From assembly GCA_011634665.1 (NCBI GenBank), contig WAEK01000006.1, forward strand, positions 1,259,001 through 1,323,000: 64,000 nt of DNA, given 5' to 3'. The notes beneath the pieces were generated by a model. The model was not told the origin of the DNA. It did no database searches and saw only the letters and a list, made by a program, of their open reading frames with translations. Positions 11,601 through 23,053 of the stretch are shown here, in pieces; position 1 is the stretch's first letter; every line of letters starts with the position of its first letter. Both the position numbers and the translations under genes were made by a program. The stretch comes from Mortierella sp. BCC40632 (Eukaryota; Mortierellomycota; Mortierellomycetes; Mortierellales; Mortierellaceae).

Positions 11601-12665
11601 TCGACTGTTTTGGAGAACTGGATAGGGTGATTGGCAATGACGGATATGACAAGTGCTCCTGGGTCACGGATGTGTTGTAAAGAACGCACTATCATCTGTC
11701 GGTGGGTCAGGTCATTGAGTTAAAATAGGCGGATTCCAGGCAGATATGGCAACAGCATCGGGCTCCTTGCAATGACTGGAATCGCCTGGGCCGAGTGTCA
11801 GTAAAAGAAGTAAATGGGAACCATACCTGAATGTCGAGGACTGGGTTTTGACATCGTATTGCAATGACAGAAAGAGCGATTGTAACTTCTGAGCGATAGA
11901 TGGGGCTGCTTAGAATAGGAAATACATAGCTGAGAGGCAGTTTTCCAGAAGAAGGTTCTGAGTATCCTTGGAGTTTTGCAAGTTCTACAAGCACCATCCT
12001 ATGACAAATCAGGGATCAAAGGGTGGTCCAGAAATCCAGTGGTTATATAAAGTCCAGAGAGTCAGAGTACAGCTACCACTTGTTAATCGTGTTCAAGTCA
12101 AACAAATCTACTCTTACCGAGCTCGGTCGGCGGTGGTTCCTGACTCGAAGCGCGTTGTAACTGGAGTGTTGATAGAGCTGGCATTCTGTTTCCATAGCTG
12201 TAGCTCCTCTTTCACTTGGCGCTGGATGAGCTGGTAGTCTAGCTTCAAGTATTTTAATACGGTTCCTGTCTACAGTTCATCATAACGACTTGTTAGTAGG
12301 AAGTAAAAGCCTATCAGGGTAGTGTCAGCTTGAGAAGTAATTCTGGTGTTCTATGACGTAAATTGGTTACAATATTTACCTGAGAATATCTGGCCAAGAA
12401 AGAAACCAAGTCGAAAGGATACCTTGATAGGAGAAGGGGTAGGAAAAGGGTATAGTCCTGCAGTCATCATTATTGCAGTCGATGACACGAGCAACGGGAA
12501 GAAAATGGCCATTAGGATGGTTAATATGCATCTCAGTAATGGAAAGGGGGGTCATCTCCTTTTCATATTTCGAGTGGAAACTGATGGCTTTACCAGGCTA
12601 GGTTGTAGCCAAGGATTGGCTCCTGTCTCGATCAGTCGGAATGCCTCAGAAGTCGCGGTAGTCAT
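7652..12665 (-). CDS. INTS2: Integrator complex subunit 2
   Basis: Complement of exons 12594-12665, 12380-12457, 12118-12269, 11827-11998, 10438-11695, 9936-10328, 7889-9808 and 7652-7752; 4146 nt, 1381 residues, all phases consistent. INTS2 is a structural helical-repeat subunit of Integrator, the nuclear complex that cleaves snRNA 3' ends and terminates paused RNA polymerase II. Family blocks visible include LVHFQGYAMDLLP followed by IHVCLDFVHELL, LMPHELWALTINALRP and DPLLLFKVDYRVFRRP, all in family order. It is longer than animal INTS2 (about 1200) because of a poly-Gln tract, a Glu/Asp-rich linker and a Gly/Ser-rich loop in the large exon. Branch site TACTAAC is evident in the intron before exon 3. 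One intron, 11696-11826, must be removed to avoid an in-frame TAA. The start at 12665 gives a short phase-0 first exon matching the N-terminus; the first two exons are the least certain. Confidence 0.93.
8601..8691 (-). repeat. CAG/CAA tract encoding poly-Gln in INTS2
   Basis: Interrupted (CAA/CAG)n on the - strand, encoding more than 25 glutamines broken by two histidines. It follows a basic KRRMRR segment and an acidic linker. Low complexity inside an otherwise conserved helical protein; probably a disordered loop of variable length. Confidence 0.9.
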
Positions 12666-12778
12666 TGGTGAACGCCCATTTGAAAGATGCAGATCTACAG
12701 ACATGCGTCTTTTCTACTGACAGAGGCACGTCTTAATGCGAGAAACCAGTCATTGAAATTCTCGTAACTCTGTTCACA

Positions 12779-12802
12779 CTGAAGCCACAGAGGTGGCTTC
12801 AG
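12779..12802. other. Perfect 10-bp inverted repeat, 4-nt loop
   Basis: Arms CTGAAGCCAC and GTGGCTTCAG around AGAG. It lies 114 nt upstream of the INTS2 start codon, in the promoter or 5' UTR. It could form a stem-loop RNA or bind a dimeric factor; function unknown. Confidence 0.8.
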
Positions 12803-12917
12803 TTGGCCCTTGGGGCTCGAAACGGTGAGCATGCGATGCAACGCCAAAAATATTGCGGTACTGCAGTCGAGGCAACTTGTGATGGATGATCACCTATCAG
12901 CGAAGCCTCTGCGTCGC

Positions 12918-12947
12918 GAGAGTTTCTGGAACGTATCAGAAACTCTC
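12918..12947. other. Perfect 11-bp inverted repeat, 8-nt loop
   Basis: Arms GAGAGTTTCTG and CAGAAACTCTC around GAACGTAT, 253 nt upstream of the INTS2 start codon and 115 nt beyond the first inverted repeat. Function unknown. Confidence 0.8.
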
Positions 12948-13449
12948 TCCAAGAAGTTCACAGGTACTAAACCCGCAATTAGCCCTCGCCTCCTCGACTT
13001 ACTGGCGGCTGAAATTTGACTATTACAAGACGCATCCTACTCTCAGATAGTCCTGGAAGATACTTATTGAACATACTCTCCTGCTGCCGCCACTCCCTTC
13101 AACTGAGATATTAAACAGACAGGACAGACTCAAATAGGACGTGAGGCCCTCAAAAAATCTAGAAGTTTTCCAAGAACCAGGTTCTCTCAGTCGTCACGGA
13201 AAAAGAAATAATAACCAGCAGCACTTTCGAAAGAGAATTTAGCACCAGTACGAGCAGCAATAACTAATACAAATAAAAAGCTTCAGTGGCCATAGTGATC
13301 AGGAAAGACGGCGCGATGCTTAGATCCATTGGCTCCTCAACACTGAGCGACTGCCTTGGCGGGATAGGGAAGTTCACTCGCTGTCTCTCAACTTAGCAAA
13401 CACTTAAAAAAGTTCTTGGACCGATATCTGGCGTCTGCTATTGTGTTCC

Positions 13450-14214
13450 CTATGTTCGTCTACCAGCTTCGAGCGACACCGGCCGGGTTTGTATTCTGTG
13501 TTGAGACGGAGGGGAGGGAGGGTGTTCTAGGGTGGTGGAAGAGGAGCTGCGGGTAGCGGAGCAAAAGAACAGGTGATTGGGGGTGATTTTAAGGTATTCG
13601 CCATAAGAGAAAAAAAAAGTGTCCCATTCCAATTCACCAAAGAGAAGTTTAGGGAGTGGTCTCCCTCCGACTGGAAACCTGGCATCCACTCTTCCATCGC
13701 CCTTGGTAGTAAAATCATCGAGTGAGTCAGATTTCCTACCACTGAGGATGTCGGCAATGAGGCAGGTCTCTTTATGAAAGTTTTCGGGACTGGTGAGTGT
13801 GTACCCAGCCAATTCACACTCTGTCAGAAACCTCAGAGCTTGGCGAGCATCTTTCATTCTAGGCAAGAATTGTGAGTCCAATCCAAAAGCTGCAACGGCG
13901 CGCATGAGGAGTACCTCAATATTATCAAAAGGTACCCGAGTATAAACAGGCTCAGTCAGTAAATCGCACTTAAATTCGAACTCAAGTGTACAGATCGTGG
14001 ATAAAAAAAAGTTGTTCTCGAGGAAGGAGGAATAGCAGTGTGGAGAGGGGTAAAGACTAGCTGGCGAAGAGTGAAAATGGCGGGAAGGATGTGACGAAGA
14101 AGAAAGAGTGGGAAAGAATATGAATAAGAGAGAAGGACTTGGAAAAGACGTGAAGTGTAGTTGAATTTGTTTTGTGTAGTTTATTCGAAATTTAGTTCGT
14201 CTAGAGGAATGCAA
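13450..14214 (-). CDS. Orphan ORF, uncharacterised (possibly partial or decayed)
   Basis: Open frame of 254 codons. The 5' third is translated pyrimidine-rich DNA and looks like promoter. The middle (about 13600-13990) looks coding: balanced composition with an amphipathic helix around MKDARQALRFLTE and a strand-like motif LLFGELEW. No family was recognised. A real start may be the ATG within LLMRAVAAF or lie in an upstream exon. The C-terminal 40 residues are again proline/serine-rich and dubious. It may be a lineage-specific protein or a relic of a mobile or effector-type gene; the neighbourhood is gene-poor. Confidence 0.3.
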   Translation of the reverse strand: MHSSRRTKFRINYTKQIQLHFTSFPSPSLLFIFFPTLSSSSHPSRHFHSSPASLYPSPHCYSSFLENNFFLSTICTLEFEFKCDLLTEPVYTRVPFDNIEVLLMRAVAAFGLDSQFLPRMKDARQALRFLTECELAGYTLTSPENFHKETCLIADILSGRKSDSLDDFTTKGDGRVDARFPVGGRPLPKLLFGELEWDTFFFSYGEYLKITPNHLFFCSATRSSSSTTLEHPPSPPSQHRIQTRPVSLEAGRRT

Positions 14215-16597
14215 GTTATAGATCTCTCTTCCGATTTTCGTTCCACCTAAAGCTCATCGTGATGCACATCGAGGAAACAAAAGGAGAGAGGCAAGGCTGA
14301 CTTAGCATCCAGTTCAAGGTCATTGATATACTCCGTTCCGACACCTCGTTAAGCTGTTGATGGAGCAGGCCAGTATTTGATAGACCGTCGCCCTCGTACC
14401 TGGCTTGGAGTTGTTGTTGCTGTTGTTGTTTGTCTCACAGTCCGGTACCTCAGTTGGCGACAATGGCAGCATCAATAGGGGTCTCCAAGACAAGACGACT
14501 ATTTAATCAAGTTCCACCCCAGTCCATATACTATTTCGAGCCTTTTCGGTCGATCAAAGGAAGCGACAATGTGCTCTTCCTGCAAGAGTCTATTCAGACT
14601 CTGAAAGTTAGCGATGCCGATCAAGGCAATATTGAGTCAAGCTCGACAGAACTGTCTAGCCCTCAATCTTTATAAAACAAAGATTCAATAACTGTGGCAG
14701 CAGAAGTAAAAGCTAGGCCAGCAGGAGATGTTGCAGAAACTTAGAGGTTTGAAATGGTTGCTGCAGGTCCTGAGAACACGCCTATGAGCCAGTCCCTTCG
14801 AGAAGTTCATCAATGTGATTTCCCACATCATCTTGTGAGGGATCTCTCTGCCTACAAGAACAACTACAGCGTAATCTACAGCCTGAAACTCATAACAGAC
14901 ACGTTCGCCACGCCCTCCATCGTCTACCTTCCATAGACCGTGCGATTTCTTCTGGATCATGACTCGATCAATGAAGGATCTTATTCATGTTCTTTTTTTG
15001 GTTTGTTAAAGTGGTGTTTTCTGAGTCGCTTCTAGCTGTAAACGTGATTAGTTAAGCGATTTGACACTTCCCTTGCTCGCTTCATTGTTCAGCGACCGGG
15101 CCTTTTCACCGAGTTGGTGGCCGACAATGAAGGTTTCGATATCATTCTTGTTGCCTAGCTAAGCAAGTCCTCCCTAGATTGCCTCGTACGCAGCCTCAGG
15201 TCCCAGGCTGTAGTATTATCCAAGAAATCGTGAGGTAATAGGCACCGAGTAGGTTGACTAGTATTCGACCATTCCTTGTTGGGTTGCTCACGTGGGTGTA
15301 GCGAGACATACCCCCCTCCCCTCAGGAGGAAGCTTCGTAACCCAACTATGCCCATGGTAAGCGAATGTGAGCATGTGTAGTTATCTTTGTCTTCAAAGAG
15401 CGGGGGTAAGAGTACTTATCTTTGTTCCTCTGCTCTAAGGGACAATGATGGACAAGAGGGTAAATGGGATCCTCGTGACTAGCCTCAGTCACGATTCTAT
15501 GATCAACTCAGGGGTGGATGATCTTAAAATGTCGAGGTATCGCTAGGGATCTACATCCGCTGTCGTCTTGATACCAGTAGTTTAGCCAGCCTAGCATGAA
15601 TAGAAGTGCCCCTGGACCTGAAGCCCCTGGGCTAGCTTTCACTGAGTGAGCTCTAAGGCCTAGCTGCATATGGAATTTGGTCCGCAGAGTTCAATTATAC
15701 CAATCAATTGCTTCGCGTACTATTCATCGATCCCTATTCCTTCGGCGAGTAGACTGGCCTAGTTCATGCGAAACAAGTGTCTTGATACCACACAGGAAGA
15801 AGTGTAGTCTCGGGTGTCTACACTAGTGTGGCTCTAGGATACAAAACAGAGCTCATCTTCCGCTTCTGGTAGAGAGACCACAAGCCTCGACACTGTCGAA
15901 CACAGGGCTGAATTTATGGCAACCATCCGCTCTCACTACTCTGGCTACTGTGGTCTCCGAAACGTACACTCTTGCTTGTGCAGGTCAGCAAGAGGGGCAC
16001 ATTCCTAAGCGACCGCAGGTTACCTTTCGACCCTTTCGCCAAGGAAGGCGGACTCTGGTCTACAACAGCCGTCGTGTGCAAAAAATGACCCTGAATAGCT
16101 ATTGGTAAGCAGTCGGACTGGATGTGATCTAGGAACCTCACGGAATGGCGCGTGCACCAAGTAAGGGTAGAGAAGAGGAGGAAGGGGATGAGGCGAGAAT
16201 GAGAGTAGGAGAGAATGAGGAAGTGAGAGAGAGCAAGGGCATTTGTGAGAAAGAAAGGAGGAGTATAGATGGATGGAGGAGAATAGATAGAACAGATGAT
16301 CTGATTGCAGTGTGCATTATCGATGGTGATGCAGATAGCCGTTCTACACAGGCAGACTAGTTAGGCTCCTCCGCGGCCTCCTTTGCAACTCGGCATCGGC
16401 CTGATCAGGCCGAGTGTTAGTGACTGCGAGAAGGTCAGCCCAGCCCACAGTGCGTTTCTGGTCTGTCTGTCTCCTCATTGTGCTGAGCAGACAGGACAGA
16501 GACAGCCTGGCAGACCAGCCAGGCCCAGCCAGCCGCCCACATCCGTTCTTTTTTTTTCTTACTCTTTCACAGGCCCACTCGCTCACTCACTTCTCTC

Positions 16598-16642
<45 letters not shown>

Positions 16643-17518
16643 ACTTTCTCTCACTTTCTTTCTCTCTCTCTCTTTTTCTCTGCTCCATTGCCCCATCCTC
16701 GCCCCTGTCCCCGCCTCGATCTCCTCTCGATCCGTCCGCTCCTCCGGCTCCATCATCCGCCTCTCTACTGCCTGACTAATCGCTGCGTCCTCTGGCCATC
16801 AACCTTCTTAGCATTTCTCCTCCTCCTCCTCCTCCTCCTCCTCCTCCCCCACTCTCACTACTCCTTCCTTCCTTCTCTTCTCTCACTTTGCTCTTTCTCA
16901 CCCTCACTCATTTATTCATTCACTCACTCACTCACTTACTCACTATCCCACTCTTACCCTCGCAAACACAGGCTGTTCCAGCACAAAAGCGAGGCACACA
17001 CACATCCACATGGGCCTTAGCTAGCACAACTCCAGTCCCTGCCCTGCCCAAGTTTATCTCCCACCTGTCCTTGTATCCCTGTCCCCCCGTTCTTGCCCGT
17101 CCGCTGCAGCCATCGCCACCGCTGTGCACGCTTCTCTATTTGCTCCACTCGAACCAACCTCGCCAAAGCCATCTCTAGTTTCTCACACTCTCGCAGCTCT
17201 CCCCTCCTGTTCTCACAAGCCGAGCACGCGTGCAAGAGTCTGCCCTGCCCTGCCGTGCTGAGGAGTGCGTCCTGCTGCCGAGCCGGGAGCCGGGAGCCAT
17301 CTGTGAAAGCACCGAGAACTTGATACGGGCTTTGACTTTGATTGATACTTGACCCCTCTTCTTCCTCTTCCTCTTCCTTTGCCCTGTCCCTGTCCACGTC
17401 GTTGTCCATCCGGCACCAGCCTTTTTTTTTTTTTTTTTTTTTATATATATCCCTTTGCCCTGGCTGCAATCTCTTTTTCTTCTTTCTTTTCCACTCTTCT
17501 CTTTCCGTGTCGAGTCTA
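14215..17518. other. Gene-poor region and promoter of the SERTA-like gene
   Basis: About 3.3 kb. 14400-16140 holds short open frames in all phases, rich in CTAG and in stops, possibly old decayed sequence; an 8-bp inverted repeat with 6-nt loop sits at 15473-15494. 16150-16290 is purine-rich. From 16545 to 17520 the + strand is almost entirely C/T (TC repeats, CTC repeats near 16820-16845, T tract near 17423), typical of a fungal promoter/leader. Confidence 0.5.
16597..16680 (+). repeat. (TC)n-type microsatellite
   Basis: Dense TC/TTTC repeat about 850-920 nt upstream of the start at 17519, within a wider pyrimidine-rich leader. Confidence 0.75.
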
Positions 17519-20206
17519 ATGGACTGGTCGCCATCTCTGTCCTGTGCCGTCTCGTTGTCCTGTCCAGACCCGCAGAGCAGCAGCATCACAGACAGCACCA
17601 AGGATAGCGATAAGGGCGAGACCAGTGAGAATGGTACAATCGGTGATGGCCTGGCTTCCGCCACCAGCATGGGCTCGGACATGGACACGAGTGCCACCGA
17701 CCTCTATTTTACGGCACTACCGTCACAGGATGGACCACGGTCGGATCTGCAAGACATGTACATGGACCCCAGGTTGACAGAGCATATTGCTGAACTTTGT
17801 CTGATCAAGTTACAGCAGGCCAGTTCTGGGCGGCACCATTCGCTCCTGCGACAGGCACAGCTCAAGTGGTAAGAAAGAGGAACTCGTTTTCTCTTCCCCT
17901 CCCCCCCTCCCCTTCTTGTTCTTTCATGGCCCATAGTCCAAAGTGGTGGAGTGTGGAGTGATAGAGAGTAAGAGAGTAAGAGAGAGAGAAGAGAAAGACA
18001 TTTTTGGCAAAGCCACGTCTCCCCCCCCCCATGGGCAGCCCATCCGGGCACGGGGCCGTCTGATAAAAAAAAAAAAAAAAAAAAAACGAAATCCAAGTAC
18101 GCTGTCTGGTCAGTCAGTCACTAACTCCATGGACTGTGTCTCTTCTTCGCTCCCACACACACACACACAACGTGACAATGGCCTTTTAGTATGCTGCACC
18201 GCATCCAGATGCATACTCTCTTCCGTCCGATACTCGATCCGTGTTCTCCGTCTTATGCCTACGACCAGATCTTCCAGGGTTCTCCCTCCACCGCCACTAC
18301 TCCTCTTGACTCGCTCCAGGGCTACGACTGGGACCAGGATCTGCTCGACTCAAGTCAGCTCGCCTCGTCCTTGTCATTGGACTTGCTGCTCAGCATGGGT
18401 GCTCTTGCTCCTTCCGTCGATACCAACCTAGTCTCAAGCACCATCGATCAAGGTCTCTTCAATCTTGGCCAGTTGGTCATGCCTATGGAGCCATTCACCT
18501 CGGACTTTGCTTCATTGGCCACCTCCGTCCCTACCACGGCTACTCTTGGCGATACTGGTTCAGCTCAGCAGCAGCGCCCACTCCAATCCGCGCCACCAAC
18601 GTCGGACACCAAGATGGTTGAGCAAGGGACGTCGACTGCAGTCGTCACTCCAGCGCTAGACAGTTCAAGTGGAACTGAGCCGCGCCCATCGCCTGGTCAG
18701 ACGTATTTCGATCTACTTTTAGCCTCCAACTCGAACGAGACTCTCTCTCAGTTCATGTCGGCTTCTACTATGTCTAACGGTGCTGTCCCAAGCCTCCCGC
18801 TATCGTCGCTACCGCCGGCTCTTGATATATCTGCCGTAGACGACCAGCGAGCACAACAAGGTCCTCAACAGACTATTCCACTGACGACCAAGGAGATCAT
18901 GGATGCATTCTCGGGTCAGTTCCCAATCAAGCTGGCAGAGACTGTAGATTCAGGGCCAGCCATGACGACTATCGAGGCTGTAGACTGTCCCCGTCCCTCA
19001 GCCGAGGCCCACACTCCGTCACCAATGGATACTGTAGAGGTAGAGGCATCAAACCCTTCTACTGCGTCGGTTGTTCAGGCACCTTCGACCAACAGCTCGG
19101 TGTCAGAGTCCTCCTCGTATGATGGAAACGAGGACGAGCCTTTTCTGGACCCTAGTCCTAGTCAGGTGTCATCCGCTTTTGTTGAACAGTATGATGAAGA
19201 GCAGCCTGTCGAGACAGACTCGACGGAATCAATGGATGTGGATCTGGCTATCCAGGACATGACCCTCAAATCACCACCGCCTTCGCCTCGCAAGAGTCGA
19301 TCGGGCTCGAGTGTCCGTTCGTCTAGTCCCACGCAGACAACCGCAAATAATCACACTCGGCCTCGATCGCACCGCCGCAAGAGTCAAGTGCTGCGGCGTC
19401 GACCAAAGACTTTGTCGCACACCCCATCACTCATGGAGCGCCTTAGTTTAGCCATGATGGAGGATTCTCAGGACGGCGACAGTCAGGTGTTGGGACTAAT
19501 GCGCACAGATGAGATGGACTCGGTCAGAGAAGGCGATCATGAATCTGACCTTGCAGAGGATGACGATGACGATCACCACTACCCATATAAACGACGACGC
19601 GCAAGCGAAGACTCGTGTGCATCATCATCTTCAGAGTCCAGTCCAGAGTCATCTCCTCCTTCACCAAGAACCCCACCTCCACACCATGACAGTCAAGATT
19701 ATGAATCCTCACCACCATCTCCTGCTCATGGGCCGTGTGAGTCCGACTCAGGGCAATGCACGACGGCCACATGTACAGCAGGAGATGAAGAGGATTTGTT
19801 TATGGAGAAGCCAGGGGACAAGCGCAAGCGCCCTACAGAGCATCACCATACAGCTTGTGACAGTGTCGGTAGCCATGATGGAGATTTGCAACTCCATCGA
19901 CGGATTCCATCGACTGAGACAAGGCCAGGAATGACCCCAATCGTAGCCACCAAAGATATGGTTGGCGTGAAGGCTATGGTTGGCTTGGATAGCACCACAA
20001 CTTCTGCGGTTTTGGCGGTTGAGAGTGTCCTGAATCTGCGACATGCCCAGGATGGAGTAGAAACGGGTGTAGTGGGTGTTGGGGAAGGAGATGCAGCGGC
20101 AGCTGCGGGTGCTGCATCTGGGATTTTGACGAGTACTGTTCACTCTCGGTACCCCCTTCGTCGTCAGTCTGTTCGCCTTTTGCAGCGTCTCTCTGGACGC
20201 GCTTAG
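17519..20206 (+). CDS. Ser/Pro-rich putative nuclear regulator with SERTA-like motif
   Basis: Exons 17519-17868 and 18190-20206 (phase 2 junction, donor GTAAGA, acceptor TTTTAG) encode 788 residues. Residues about 85-125, across the junction, form two helices: an ELCLIKLQQ motif and, after a short loop, LLRQAQLKCMLHRIQ. Spacing and residues resemble the SERTA domain (LxKL, then LR...L..IQ), known mainly from animal cell-cycle and transcription co-regulators. The rest is disordered: acidic and Ser/Thr-Pro clusters, a basic segment with RRKSQVLRRRPK (possible nuclear signal, about 19373-19410) and a second basic KRRR. Nuclear role is inferred. It lies in tandem with the large disordered protein at 23054. 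The SERTA assignment is by eye and could be coincidental. Confidence 0.75.
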
Positions 20207-22114
20207 GACGTACAAGGCTCTTGAGGAGAATAAGTGAACCAATCTTTGTTTTTTTTTTTTTTCCTTTGGGGATCCGTTTGTACCCTGGACCATGATACTA
20301 TACCATGACATTTATCAACCTGTTCTTTTCTCTCTTTTTTTTTTTTTTTTTTTTCTATCTTTTGACCCTCTATGTATTTTAGTAACAGTCAATCTCTCTC
20401 CCTTTTTCTTTCTTTTTCTTTCTTTTTTAGTAATTTGTATTTTTACGCGTCAATGGTTTTCAGTGAAGAATTGAAGTGACGAGAGGAAAGAGTATCCCTC
20501 ACCTGCTTCCTAGTTTTGTCCGCATTCAACAATGAAGACGAGCCATGTGCTCCCCCCTCCTTTCCTTCTCTACTCTTCTGCTAGTCTCTCTTTTTTTTTT
20601 TTTTTTTTTGACCCTGACAAAACTCTTTGGAATGAAGCATGCTAAATATCCTTTGAGCCTTTCACCCGCATGGAGCTTTTGTCTCCTTTTCGTGCCCTAC
20701 AGCAACAGTAAAGCGAGATTTGTCCGTTCTATCCTCCCCTCCTTCTCCTTCTCCTTTCTCTTCTCGCCTTATTCTATCCCATGCTTGACCGTTGCCATCT
20801 GTGTGTGTATGTCTTTTTTTTTTTTTTTTTTTTTTTTTTTGAATATGAATAAAAGATAAATATAAAGATCGAGTGTGACTGACCTCTTAGCTCTAAGAAG
20901 GGGGAGCAAGCATCTCATGGACAACCCCTCTTGATTTACCTCATTGGTAGTCTGTGGGCGACATAGATTCATATCGCGAGCAGACGACTCTGCTCAACCT
21001 TTTTCTAAATTTTCATTGTCCATTCCAACGTGGGAATGCCCACACACCTGTGCGTGACATGTACATGCAACATTTTTGTTTGTACATGGATTAATGTGTT
21101 TGTAAGTGTGAAGTGTGACAACGGCCCAGGTGTGTGTGTCTTGGTCCGGGCGCCCTCGATTTTTAATCTCGATCTCGACCCTTCAGGTACGTATCAAACA
21201 CCACCGCCACCACACTTTCCCACGTGCAGAGATTTGAATGTTTTCGACCCTTCAAGATCAACGCCTGGAAAGCAGTGCACTGCTGGAAAGAACCCCCTAC
21301 CCCCCTATCCAAGATGACACAGAGTTCCTCCATAATTATACTATGTCGACCCATTTCTCAATACAACTTTGCACTCAGGAGTATGCCTCAGAGTTCATCC
21401 TCCAAACACTTTATTGTCGCCAATTCTCCTACACTTCCACACACACACACACACACACACACCCCTCTCCCCTTCATTTTCTCCACTTATTGCCGTTGAC
21501 GAAATACAAACAAAAAAAAAGTCATGGGTTTGCAGAGGAATGGGTGAGGGTTGCGGAGGCCGTGCGCTGCGGGTGTTTTGAATACTTCCCTTCCTCCCCC
21601 CTCTTCCTGCGCGTGTTGGGCCTGGTGCGGAGAGGTCTATACCCGGGAGGAGTTTCAATTTGCTGCATGATCAGGTTGCGCCCCGAGGAATGTTGCGGCC
21701 CAAAAAAAGGTACAAGAGAAGCCATGGGTCGAGCTCAGAAGGGGAGCCGCTGCGATCGGTGACCGACCTGGGTGATTTGGACCACCTGAGCGAGAGGCCC
21801 TTTTTTTTTTTCGATGAGCATGGCGGATGGGAAGGAGATGGAGAGGAAGAGAGAGGGAGCAGAGTTTGGAGCTTCGGTGTGCCTGGCCTGCGGTTCGTAA
21901 ATTCTGTGCGACCGTGGTGTGCATGTTTGCATCTCTCGCTTTCTCTTTCTCTTGCCCACCCCTTCACGCTCAGTTCGCCTCCTTCTTGCTGCAACCCATC
22001 GATTGCCCATCGTCATCCTCGGGCATCATCAGGCTCCCTGCTGGCCCTGTGTTCCTCGCCATGGTCACTCCTTTTGACTTTGCTTAAAGGAGAGAGAGAG
22101 AGAGAGAGAAGGTG

Positions 22115-22145
<31 letters not shown>

Positions 22146-22544
22146 ATAAGAGACAGATGAGAGGGAGAGAGAGATGGGGTGACCGTAAGCCTATCGGCCT
22201 GTAATTAATTCATGAAGGTCAATGACCGATGCCAGGAGCGCTTACGCGAGTGTGGTTAGCATGGATCAAGCGCCTCAATGGGGGGGGGGGAAGGGTAGCG
22301 ACCGTGTCGGGGGAGAGTTACAGCACTATTCAGTCAGCATTGGAAAAAAAGGAAGAGAAATGGGCGTCCTTTTTTTTTTCTGGTGCCCTTCCCTGTTGCT
22401 GCTGCAGAGAGTTGCGTGGACGGCCCTTTGTGACCCGCTCCAGTCTTTTGGTCTGCACTCGGAGGTTTATGGGCGTCGGTGTCACCGCCTGCAGCGCAAC
22501 AATCACACGGGAGAGCTCATCCCTGGCCGTCTCTCCTCTTCTTC

Positions 22545-22577
<33 letters not shown>

Positions 22578-22777
22578 TCGCTCTTTTCTTCTTCATTCCA
22601 CCATCAATCATCTTCATCTTGTCTTGCCTGCTATCCATTCTCTTGTGAATCCATCCCAAATCAATTGGATGGACATGCCAGGCTAGTGCACCAGAGTCCT
22701 TTCTATATATTATTTTTTTTTTTTTCGACTACACTTTCTCCTTTTGGCTCTTCGCAGGGGTTTGTCTGCTCTCTTCT

Positions 22778-22829
<52 letters not shown>

Positions 22830-23053
22830 TTTTCTTTCCTCCCCTTCCACAGCTTCTCTCCTCCCCTCCTTCTCCAATCCCTCTCTCCCTCTCTCCTCTG
22901 AGCTCGGCTTTTGTTCTGTCCTTCTTCCCCTCTTCCCTCTTTCTCAATCCCCCACTCCTCTCCCCTCCCACAGGCGACAAACACAGGCACACCCTACGAC
23001 AATCTTAATATCTCTAACCAGGCAGGACAGCGAGCCTGGACCAGTAGCCAACC
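20207..23053. other. Long intergenic/leader region with simple repeats
   Basis: About 2.8 kb between two + strand genes. It holds several T tracts (20340, 20590, 20815), (AC)n at 21438-21462, five GTGAAA hexamers near 22112-22146, (ATC)n near 22545-22577 and (CT)n at 22779-22826. ORFs here are translated repeats or short unconserved frames. The CT-rich 22550-22990 stretch is probably promoter/5' UTR of the next gene. No gene supported. Confidence 0.55.
22779..22826 (+). repeat. (CT)n microsatellite in promoter/leader
   Basis: About 24 CT units, 228-275 nt upstream of the start codon at 23054. Confidence 0.85.

Larger units (their letters stand above)
12666..13449. other. INTS2 upstream region
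   Basis: About 780 nt with two strong inverted repeats (12779-12802, 12918-12947) and no convincing coding frame. The + strand ORF 12810-13019 spans the hairpin DNA and has no recognisable feature. Confidence 0.5.

Noticed and set aside
11720..11722. Possible nonsense mutation (TAA) in INTS2
   Set aside because: It falls inside the 131-nt intron with GTATGG donor, CTGAC branch site and GACAG acceptor; removing it aligns the protein without a gap.
15155..16141. Possible decayed retroelement
   Set aside because: Many stop-interrupted frames but no recognisable reverse transcriptase, integrase or terminal repeat motifs; evidence too weak.
21238..22901. Several overlapping + and - strand ORFs
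   Set aside because: Built from AC, ATC and CT microsatellites and short unconserved frames; no splice model joins them to the neighbouring genes.
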